DNA of 6,105 nt, from contig DJYL01000053.1 of assembly GCA_002448495.1 (NCBI GenBank), positions 8,952-15,056 on the forward strand, given 5' to 3'. Of the stretch, positions 1 to 4,803 are shown piece by piece (positions within the stretch are counted from its first letter, which is position 1; every line of letters begins with the position of its first letter). This DNA comes from Pseudoselenomonas ruminantium (GTDB taxonomy: Bacteria > Bacillota > Negativicutes > Selenomonadales > Selenomonadaceae). The notes under the pieces are model-generated. The model was not told the DNA's origin. It searched no databases and saw nothing but the letters and a program-made list of their open reading frames with translations. The position numbers were made by a program, and so were the translations under genes.

Positions 1-1277
1 CTGTAATGATAGCCCGCATAGGCTGCCCAACGGTCATTGAAATCCTTGGTCAACACAGCATCGCCGGAAACACCGGATACTTTGGAATCATTGTAGGACT
101 CCTTGATAACGCTGTAACCGGTTTTCAGATACAAGGTATAACGATGGAACTTTATGGGGTCATACCCCAATGACACGCCATATTCGCCATGATTACTGTG
201 TATGCCATTGCCATACCAGCGTCCATATTCCGCATTAAGTCCATAGGTAAAATGACTTCTGCCAATATGAGCATTGTAATTCCAAAACGCAGACGGCTCT
301 TTCTTAATCCATTCATTATTCCCATCTTCGTACTGGCCATAGCGAATCCCTGTAGACATCCCCTTGTTTTGCCAAGTTACATCATAATTGCTGCGCCAGC
401 CTCTGCTCGTAGACACGTAAAAATTGGTGTTGAAATTCACATTTTTACGCATGGGGAAACTCAAATCCCATTCCACATAGGCGCCATCATCCTCGTTATA
501 GCCAACCCGCGGAAGGTAATTTGTCTTATCGGCATTGCTTCCTACACCAGTTTCATAATGTTCACGCTTAAAAATCACCTTGCCCCGGATATGGAACTTT
601 ACCTTTTCCATCACAATTTTATTATTCGGGTAATAGATTATCTTCTCGGCGCTTGTATGATAATCCGGCTTTTGTGCACCGCATTTGGATTCTGTACCGT
701 TATAAACCACAATCCGATCGGGATAAAATTCAAAGCGCTTGCCCGTGATATAGTGTGCACCGGCTTTCCCTTTGGCATTTTCCAGCGAGCCGGTTCTGGC
801 TCCGTAGTTATAATGTGCCTTGTAACCATCCAGCGTTACCCGCACCTGTCCCGGCGTCATCTGTAAAATATGCGCCTTATCGGGAATATTTACATCCTGT
901 GTCTTGGTATTGCCCGTAATCTCTTCACCTTGGAAACGATGCGCATCCATTTGCAGGATATCCACCTTGCCCTTGGCAATAAAGCTGCCATCCCGTTCAT
1001 CATAGGTCAGCTCCTCCCCTTCAAAGGCCACAGGAGCAGCTTTTTTCGGGTCTATGGGATAACGCAGGTTCTTTTCCATGGCTTTGGCATCGGCCAGCAG
1101 CTTTTCCTGCTCAGCAGTCAGCCGATTAGCCCTTGCCTGCCGATGTTCATTTTCGATATAATCCAACGCGTCAATGCCTGTATCGGAGTCAGCATGATAT
1201 ACGGCCTGTACCGGGCTGCTCCACAGCGGCAGCATCAGCGTCATGGTTATGACGCCCGCCAGCTTTTGTCTATTCAT
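1..1277 (-). CDS. lptD: LPS-assembly outer-membrane protein LptD (OstA-like), C-terminus cut off by window edge
   Basis: This encodes the N-terminal 425 codons of an LptD/OstA-type protein, the outer-membrane barrel that inserts lipopolysaccharide into the outer leaflet. Residues 1-25 look like a signal peptide: basic start NRQK, hydrophobic core, and a V-Q-A site before V26. After a charged helical stretch (about 30-66), residues 84-190 carry the repeating beta strands of the OstA/LptA jellyroll (GEELTYDERDGSFIAKGKVD, then RFQGEEITGNTKT). Residues 195-232 hold the family transition segment (C198, PDYHTSAEKI, then IRGKVIF), followed by alternating aromatic/polar strands typical of the barrel (YVEWDLSF, NTNFYVSTSRGW, HFTYGLNAEYG). 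The frame is open to base 1. The start is set by AGGAG at 1286-1290, 8 nt upstream, and by an in-frame stop just before it. The gene is separated from aspA by a terminator. Family assignment is firm; that it is the essential LptD rather than an OstA paralogue is inferred. Confidence 0.88.
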   Translation of the reverse strand, partial: MNRQKLAGVITMTLMLPLWSSPVQAVYHADSDTGIDALDYIENEHRQARANRLTAEQEKLLADAKAMEKNLRYPIDPKKAAPVAFEGEELTYDERDGSFIAKGKVDILQMDAHRFQGEEITGNTKTQDVNIPDKAHILQMTPGQVRVTLDGYKAHYNYGARTGSLENAKGKAGAHYITGKRFEFYPDRIVVYNGTESKCGAQKPDYHTSAEKIIYYPNNKIVMEKVKFHIRGKVIFKREHYETGVGSNADKTNYLPRVGYNEDDGAYVEWDLSFPMRKNVNFNTNFYVSTSRGWRSNYDVTWQNKGMSTGIRYGQYEDGNNEWIKKEPSAFWNYNAHIGRSHFTYGLNAEYGRWYGNGIHSNHGEYGVSLGYDPIKFHRYTLYLKTGYSVIKESYNDSKVSGVSGDAVLTKDFNDRWAAYAGYHY

Positions 1278-1285
1278 CAATTAAT

Positions 1286-1290
1286 CTCCT
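1286..1290 (-). promoter_or_regulatory. Ribosome binding site of lptD
   Basis: AGGAG on the minus strand lies 8 nt before the ATG at 1277. An upstream in-frame ATG overlapping this site hits TAA after four codons, so 1277 is the only sensible start. Confidence 0.8.
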
Positions 1291-1317
1291 ATCATCGGGA
1301 TTTATACACAAACCAAC

Positions 1318-1330
1318 ATTATATATTATA
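1318..1330 (-). promoter_or_regulatory. Candidate -10 region of the lptD promoter (two overlapping TATAAT)
   Basis: On the minus strand TATAAT occurs at 1325-1330 and again at 1318-1323, 41-54 nt upstream of the lptD start codon. At a 17-nt spacing from the first, the -35 position reads TGGTAA, a poor match to TTGACA (3 of 6). It falls inside the 21-bp dyad at 1344-1364, so the promoter may be weak or controlled by a factor bound there. The -10 is clear; the -35 is not. Confidence 0.45.
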
Positions 1331-1354
1331 ACGCCATTGTTCTGGTTTTACCAT
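1319..1354 (-). other. Possible 11-codon leader ORF upstream of lptD
   Basis: On the minus strand an ATG at 1354 opens MVKPEQWRYNI and ends at TAA (1319-1321). It is preceded by a consensus AGGAGG (1363-1368) at 8-nt spacing, a better ribosome site than that of lptD itself. It would be translated only if transcription starts upstream of it. It also contains the TATAAT candidates, so leader ORF and -10 box are competing readings of the same bases. The coding frame is too short to test by eye. Confidence 0.2.
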
Positions 1355-1364
1355 AGGTAAAACC
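1344..1364. repeat. Perfect 9-bp inverted repeat upstream of lptD (candidate operator or hairpin)
   Basis: The arms GGTTTTACC (1344-1352) and GGTAAAACC (1356-1364) are perfect inverted repeats around a 3-nt spacer. As DNA this is a 21-bp dyad at about the -35 position relative to the TATAAT at 1325-1330, a typical repressor location. As minus-strand RNA it is a 9-bp stem that holds part of an AGGAGG and an AUG. No T-run follows, so it is not a terminator. I do not recognise the binding protein. Confidence 0.6.
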
Positions 1365-1380
1365 TCCTATCAGCGTTTCA

Positions 1381-1399
1381 ACGAGATAATTTATCCCGT
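1381..1399. repeat. 19-bp near-palindrome upstream of lptD
   Basis: ACGaGATAAtTTATCcCGT is symmetric about base 1390: the GATAA/TTATC core is perfect, one position mismatches, and ACG/CGT closes the ends. It lies between the aspA terminator and the 1344-1364 dyad, outside any gene. It resembles a binding site for a homodimeric regulator, but its identity is unknown. Confidence 0.45.
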
Positions 1400-1431
1400 C
1401 ATAACAACTTTGTGCCAGTTTTGCTACAGGC

Positions 1432-1472
1432 AAAAAAACAGAAGCCCCCGCCTAAGACGGGCGCTTCTGTTT
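1432..1472 (-). terminator. Rho-independent terminator of aspA
   Basis: Bases 1436-1445 pair with 1463-1472 (10 bp, AAACAGAAGC/GCTTCTGTTT). After one C-C mismatch, 1447-1450 pair with 1458-1461, leaving a 7-nt loop. On the minus strand the stem is followed by seven T (1432-1438), while the plus-strand side has only three T then A, so it acts for minus-strand transcription. It lies 30 nt past the aspA stop and separates aspA from lptD. Confidence 0.9.
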
Positions 1473-1501
1473 ATGGAAATGTTATTGGGATTATCTATCG
1501 C

Positions 1502-2893
1502 TTATTTGCCGGCAATCCCCGGAGTAGTCATTTCTTTCGGCTGCAAAATCTTTTCCATTTGCTCCTTGGAAATAAGACCTTTTTCGAGAATTACTTCCCG
1601 TACCGGACGGCCGGTGTTGTAGGCTTCCTTGGCAATCATCGCAGAATTCTCATAACCGATATGGGGAAGCATAGCCGTTACGATACCTACGCTCTTGTCG
1701 AGCCATTCCTGACACTGTTCCTTGTTCGGCTGCAGGTCAAGCAGGAGCTTATCCACAAAGGTATCAACTGCATTGGTCATGTATTTCATGGAGTTGAACA
1801 GGTTGAAGCTGATTACCGGCTCCATAACGTTCAGTTCAAACTGGCCATTTTCTACGCCCAGAGATACGGCAATATCATTAGCCACTACCTGATAGCAAGC
1901 CTGGTCAAGAACTTCAGCGATAACGGGGTTAACTTTGCCCGGCATGATGGAGGAACCCGGCTGACGCATCGGCAGCTTGAGTTCGTTGAGGCCGCAGCGG
2001 GGGCCGGAAGCCATCAGACGGAAGTCATTGGCCATCTTGATGAGTACCAGAGCCGTGGTCTTCATGGCACTGGAAACATCGGAGAAACCATCGGTGTTGT
2101 TCGTCGCATCGATGATGTTGTCAGCGGTAACATATTTCTCGCCCGTAACTTCGGACAGGGTTTCCGCAACCTTCGTGATGTAAGCAGGTTCAGCATTAAG
2201 GCCCGTACCGACAGCCGTACCACCCATATTTACCACATGGATGCCATCGATAGCATGATTGATGCGGTCAATGCCACGGCGTACTGCCGAAGCATAGGAG
2301 TGCATTTCCTGTCCCAGTGTAATGGGTACAGCATCCTGCAGATGGGTGCGGCCCATCTTGAGGATATCCTTGAACTCTTCGCCCTTCTTGTCCAGTTCAT
2401 CAGCCAGTCTAGTAAGCGAAGCCGTCAGTTTCTTGCCCTTGTGGGACAGGCAGACCTTGATACTGGTCGGGAAGGTATCGTTCGTGGACTGTGCCATGTT
2501 CGCATGGTTGTTCGGGCTGATGATATCATAGCTGCCTTTCGGTTTGCCGATGATTTCCAGTGCCCGGTTGCAGAGAACTTCGTTGACGTTCATGTTTACG
2601 GAAGTACCTGCGCCGCCCTGAATGGGGTCAACGGGGAACTGATCCAGGAGTTTGCCAGCAATGATTTCATCAGCAGCCTGAATGAGCGGCTCGCCGACTT
2701 CTTTCGGCATACGGCCCGTGGACATATTGGCCATTACCGTAGCCTTCTTGACCTTGGCATAAGCCTGAACGAAGTCCGGGTCAATCTTCTGTCCCGTAAT
2801 CTTGAAATTCGAAATTGCACGGGTCGTCTGTACACCGTAGTATACTTCATCAGGAATTTCCAGTTCACCAAGGAAATCATGCTCTTTTCTCAT
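1502..2893 (-). CDS. aspA: Aspartate ammonia-lyase (aspartase)
   Basis: This 463-residue cytosolic enzyme interconverts L-aspartate with fumarate and ammonia; the family is homotetrameric with active sites built from three subunits. The superfamily signature GSSIMPGKVNPV is at 313-324, with the catalytic serine in the flexible loop (S314 by alignment from memory, with S315 adjacent). Other substrate-contact motifs are GAGTS (95-99), QSTNDT (135-140) and GRTHLQDA (181-188, H184). YYGVQTTRAISNF near the N-terminus and DQFPVDPIQGGAGTS mark aspartase rather than class II fumarase, which has a different sequence there. The length is normal and no key residue is missing. The start at 2893 fits the family N-terminus. 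Its ribosome site is modest: GGAG only 4 nt upstream (2898-2901) or AAGGAA further out (2905-2910). It lies 301 bp downstream of the transporter on the same strand, has its own candidate promoter and ends at a strong terminator. It feeds fumarate to, or draws it from, fumarate respiration. Confidence 0.96.
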   Translation of the reverse strand: MRKEHDFLGELEIPDEVYYGVQTTRAISNFKITGQKIDPDFVQAYAKVKKATVMANMSTGRMPKEVGEPLIQAADEIIAGKLLDQFPVDPIQGGAGTSVNMNVNEVLCNRALEIIGKPKGSYDIISPNNHANMAQSTNDTFPTSIKVCLSHKGKKLTASLTRLADELDKKGEEFKDILKMGRTHLQDAVPITLGQEMHSYASAVRRGIDRINHAIDGIHVVNMGGTAVGTGLNAEPAYITKVAETLSEVTGEKYVTADNIIDATNNTDGFSDVSSAMKTTALVLIKMANDFRLMASGPRCGLNELKLPMRQPGSSIMPGKVNPVIAEVLDQACYQVVANDIAVSLGVENGQFELNVMEPVISFNLFNSMKYMTNAVDTFVDKLLLDLQPNKEQCQEWLDKSVGIVTAMLPHIGYENSAMIAKEAYNTGRPVREVILEKGLISKEQMEKILQPKEMTTPGIAGK

Positions 2894-2956
2894 TTTGCTC
2901 CACGTTCCTTTCTTTCTAACAAGATAACCCAGTCTAACATTTCATTTACCCGTTTC

Positions 2957-2989
2957 GAACTATAAGTAACATTTATGTTTCTATAGTTC
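2957..2989. repeat. Inverted repeat in the aspA leader (GAACTATA ... TATAGTTC)
   Basis: GAACTATA (2957-2964) and TATAGTTC (2982-2989) are perfect inverted 8-mers separated by 17 nt. Inside, AACAT (2968-2972) can pair with ATGTT (2975-2979), giving an interrupted hairpin. It sits just downstream of the predicted aspA transcription start, so it could be an operator or a leader RNA structure. The ACTATA core recurs upstream of the transporter and kinase genes. Confidence 0.55.
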
Positions 2990-3003
2990 CTCGACTTGCC
3001 TAT

Positions 3004-3032
3004 ATTGTATCATGTATACAAAATACATGCAA
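3004..3032 (-). promoter_or_regulatory. aspA: Candidate sigma-70/A promoter of aspA
   Basis: On the minus strand TTGCAT (3027-3032), a 17-nt spacer and TACAAT (3004-3009) form a plausible promoter, with the -10 matching 5 of 6 and the -35 matching 3 of 6 at ideal spacing. It would give a leader of about 100 nt. This allows aspA to be expressed separately from the transporter gene upstream. Confidence 0.55.
3011..3029. repeat. Inverted repeat within the aspA promoter spacer
   Basis: CATGTAT (3011-3017) and ATACATG (3023-3029) are perfect 7-bp arms with a 5-nt spacer. The dyad fills the space between the candidate -10 and -35 and overlaps the -35 by three bases. A protein bound here would block polymerase, so a repressor site is likelier than an activator site. 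The regulator is unknown. Confidence 0.45.
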
Positions 3033-3090
3033 GTACATTTTTAGATTTTGTCCATTAATTTAATACATAGCCCCAGACTATGGTAATTCT

Positions 3091-3188
3091 TGTGCCCAAG
3101 GACGGGCACCGCGGCCGTAAATCCCTGGATGGGATTTCAGGCCGCAGTTTCTTTTGGTACTTTTCTTTGCACCAAAGAAAAGTACACG
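3091..3188. repeat. Three-hairpin element between transporter and aspA (possible dispersed repeat)
   Basis: About 100 bp contain three adjacent inverted repeats. The first is GTGCCC/GGGCAC (3092-3097 with 3104-3109). The second is a 15-bp arm pair (3111-3125 with 3131-3145, 13 of 15 paired, closed by GCGGCC/GGCCGC). The third is a perfect 13-bp stem, GTACTTTTCTTTG with CAAAGAAAAGTAC (3157-3169 and 3173-3185). The element begins only 6 nt after the transporter stop codon. None of the stems is followed by a T-run on either strand, so these are not standard terminators. The G+C-rich first half differs from the A+T-rich promoter DNA beside it. The layout resembles REP/MITE-type intergenic repeats; copy number cannot be judged from one window. 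Confidence 0.5.
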
Positions 3189-3194
3189 CCCCCC

Positions 3195-4622
3195 TTAAAG
3201 CATACCGATTACTTTCATCACCGGCAGGCCAACGCCCATCCAGACAATTACATGCAGTACCGTGATGATGAAACCAATCTTCCACCATTCCCCCTGTCCC
3301 ATAAAGCCGGCACCGAAGAAAATCGGGGTAACGCCGCAGCCGTAATGGGTAAGGAAGGATGCGCTGTTGCAGAGCGCGCCAAAGAGAATCAGTACGCCGA
3401 GAACCGGAGCACCGGCAGCGACGAGAATCGTAGCGAAAGCGGCAAAGAGTGCCATGATATGAGCGGAGTTGCTGGCCAGCAGGTAATGAGCAAAGGTGTA
3501 AATAATGCTGAGAACAACCAGCATGGTAATCCACTCCATGCCCGCAAACTGAGCAGCCATCACGTCAGCGAACCACTTCATCAGACCAAACTTGGAAAGG
3601 AAAGCCGCCATATTAACCAGCACGCCCATCCATACGAGTACATCCCATGCAGCATGCTGATTTGCAACATCAGACCAGTTGAGAATCCCCGTTAAGAGCA
3701 TTGCGGAAAGTCCCAGCAAAGCGACAAATGCGGAGTCAATACCATGATAGGAACCCGTTGCCCACATAATCAGAGCAATTACAAAGATGAAGCTCAGGAT
3801 GATTTCCTTCGAGCTCATAGGGCCCATTTCGGAAAGTTCACGGCGGGCCAGTTCCTGCGTTTCCGGCGTATTCTTGAGTTCCGGATTGATGAGCTTATAG
3901 AGGATATACGGCGTAGCCACGGTCAAAATAAGACCGGGAATAATGCAGGCCAGGAACCAGTCGCCCCAACCAATGGAGGTGCCAAAAATCTGCTGTGCCA
4001 ATGTGTTGCAGAGCACGTTGTTGGAAGCACCCGTCAGGAAGATACAAGCAGAGGTGATAACTGCAGCATAGGCACTGAACATCAGGAACGCGCCAGTACG
4101 CATATTGGTCTTCTTTTCTACATCAGAACCAACAGCCGCCGTGATACTGCGGACAATCGGGAAAATGATGCCGCCGCCGCGAGCCGTATTGGACGGCGTG
4201 AAGGGCGCAATAACGAAGTCAGCGGCGCTCATGACATAAGCGACCCGCAAAGTGCTGCTGCCGAACTTGGAAAGCAGCATGTAGGAAATGCGTTTGCCCA
4301 AACCGGTTTTGATAAAACCTTCGGCAAACATAAATGCGGATACGATTAACCAAATCGTAGTGTTGGAAAAACCTGCCAGCGCTTCACCGGTTTTCATTAC
4401 CCCTAAGATTGGCAAAAGCGTCATGGCGATAAGAGCAATGGCACCGATGGGCATAGGCTGCAGGATGAAACCCGCAATGGTGGCAATAAAGATTGCCAAA
4501 AGCCCCCAGGCCTGGGCGCCGACACCTGCCGGTGCGGGAATAAACCAGATAATTGCGCCGATGGCCACACACATCAGACCGCGCATCAACGGGCTTAATC
4601 CCTGATTTTTCGAGTCAGACAT
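3195..4622 (-). CDS. DASS-family (CitT/TtdT-like) di/tricarboxylate anion transporter
   Basis: This is a 475-residue inner-membrane protein of the divalent anion:sodium symporter (SLC13/DASS) family, which takes up or exchanges succinate, fumarate, malate, tartrate, citrate or 2-oxoglutarate. It is almost entirely hydrophobic helices with short polar loops. Diagnostic motifs are GFSNTTIWLI (84-93), the first substrate/cation motif TPSNTARGGG (142-151, S144-N145-T146), and the second-repeat counterpart ASNSAHIMAL (383-392, S384-N385-S386, with Ser in place of Thr). The pattern matches the CitT/TtdT/SodiT branch, where exchange of one dicarboxylate for another is common. Exact substrate and coupling ion cannot be read from sequence. 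The start at 4622 has a consensus AAGGAGG at 8 nt. Divergent from the sensor kinase and upstream of aspA, it is likely the C4-dicarboxylate entry or exchange route serving aspartase and fumarate reduction. No intrinsic terminator follows, so some readthrough into aspA is possible. Confidence 0.92.
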   Translation of the reverse strand: MSDSKNQGLSPLMRGLMCVAIGAIIWFIPAPAGVGAQAWGLLAIFIATIAGFILQPMPIGAIALIAMTLLPILGVMKTGEALAGFSNTTIWLIVSAFMFAEGFIKTGLGKRISYMLLSKFGSSTLRVAYVMSAADFVIAPFTPSNTARGGGIIFPIVRSITAAVGSDVEKKTNMRTGAFLMFSAYAAVITSACIFLTGASNNVLCNTLAQQIFGTSIGWGDWFLACIIPGLILTVATPYILYKLINPELKNTPETQELARRELSEMGPMSSKEIILSFIFVIALIMWATGSYHGIDSAFVALLGLSAMLLTGILNWSDVANQHAAWDVLVWMGVLVNMAAFLSKFGLMKWFADVMAAQFAGMEWITMLVVLSIIYTFAHYLLASNSAHIMALFAAFATILVAAGAPVLGVLILFGALCNSASFLTHYGCGVTPIFFGAGFMGQGEWWKIGFIITVLHVIVWMGVGLPVMKVIGML

Positions 4623-4630
4623 TTTTTCTA

Positions 4631-4637
4631 CCTCCTT
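4631..4637 (-). promoter_or_regulatory. Ribosome binding site of the transporter gene
   Basis: AAGGAGG on the minus strand ends 8 nt before the ATG at 4622. It is a full consensus site and fixes the start codon. Confidence 0.85.
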
Positions 4638-4648
4638 ATAGCGACACG

Positions 4649-4695
4649 ACCATAAGTCTCTTAAACGATACTATAATTGCTGTTTGACTTATGGT
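4649..4695. repeat. Long-spaced perfect inverted repeat between transporter and kinase genes
   Basis: ACCATAAGTC (4649-4658) and GACTTATGGT (4686-4695) are perfect 10-bp inverted arms 27 nt apart. AAAC/GTTT (4663-4666, 4682-4685) adds an inner pairing. The right arm overlaps the candidate kinase -35 (TTGACT, 4684-4689). In the transporter direction the whole dyad would lie in the mRNA leader close to the ribosome site. It may be a pair of operator half-sites, or a leader hairpin. AC(T/C)ATAAGT also occurs in the aspA leader at 2959-2967. Confidence 0.55.
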
Positions 4696-4713
4696 ATGAT
4701 TGATGGTAATAAT
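4684..4713 (+). promoter_or_regulatory. Candidate promoter of the sensor kinase gene
   Basis: TTGACT (4684-4689), an 18-nt spacer and AATAAT (4708-4713) each match 5 of 6 consensus bases. This would leave a leader of roughly 85 nt before the ATG at 4804. The -35 overlaps the right arm of the 4649-4695 inverted repeat, which would suit autoregulation. A lone TATAAT at 4672-4677 on the same strand lacks a -35. Confidence 0.5.
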
Positions 4714-4724
4714 ATAAATGCATG

Positions 4725-4740
4725 ACTATAAAAAACTATA
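4725..4740. repeat. Tandem ACTATA direct repeat, one helical turn apart
   Basis: ACTATA occurs at 4725-4730 and 4735-4740, exactly 10 bp apart, with a third copy at 4670-4675. Direct repeats at this spacing are a common layout for response-regulator dimers. Read on the minus strand each is TATAGT and could instead be a -10 box of the transporter promoter; TTGCTT at 4750-4755 is a possible -35, though at 19 nt from the nearer match. Confidence 0.4.
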
Positions 4741-4788
4741 CAATCCGATAAGCAACGATTATTATTTTATAAACATTTTTTCTTTTTC

Positions 4789-4795
4789 AAAGGAG
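4789..4795 (+). promoter_or_regulatory. Ribosome binding site of the sensor kinase gene
   Basis: AAAGGAG lies 8 nt before the ATG at 4804 and fixes the start; the frame from there is open to the window end. Confidence 0.85.
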
Positions 4796-4803
4796 TTTTC
4801 TCT

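Noticed and set aside
189..866. A 225-codon plus-strand open frame opposite lptD
   Set aside because: It is antisense to the LptD frame, which shows signal peptide, OstA repeats and barrel strands, and its own translation resembles no protein family.
1502..2893. Class II fumarase (FumC) instead of aspartase
   Set aside because: Both share GSSIMPGKVNP, but the N-terminal YYGVQTTRA and DQFPVDPIQGGAGTS segments match aspartase rather than FumC.
1412..2965. A 517-codon plus-strand open frame opposite aspA
   Set aside because: It is antisense to a clear full-length aspartase, has no recognisable domain, starts inside the aspA terminator and runs through the aspA promoter. It is a by-product of the codon pattern on the other strand.
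3157..3185. The perfect 13-bp hairpin as an intrinsic terminator for the transporter gene
   Set aside because: No T-run follows the stem on the minus strand (CAAAAG follows), and the stem itself is A+T-rich. A structural or repeat role fits better.
3055..3534. A minus-strand open frame overlapping the transporter's 3' end in another frame
   Set aside because: The translation is low-quality (rich in Arg, Cys, His and Tyr) and the transporter frame there continues its membrane helices to a normal family C-terminus.
3090..4349. Two 201-codon plus-strand open frames (3090-3695 and 3744-4349) opposite the transporter
   Set aside because: They are hydrophilic antisense shadows without a family match; the first also reads through the hairpin element.
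4686..4695. An integration or attachment site from the long inverted repeat
   Set aside because: There is no integrase, tRNA or mobile gene nearby, and the repeat is contained in one short promoter region.
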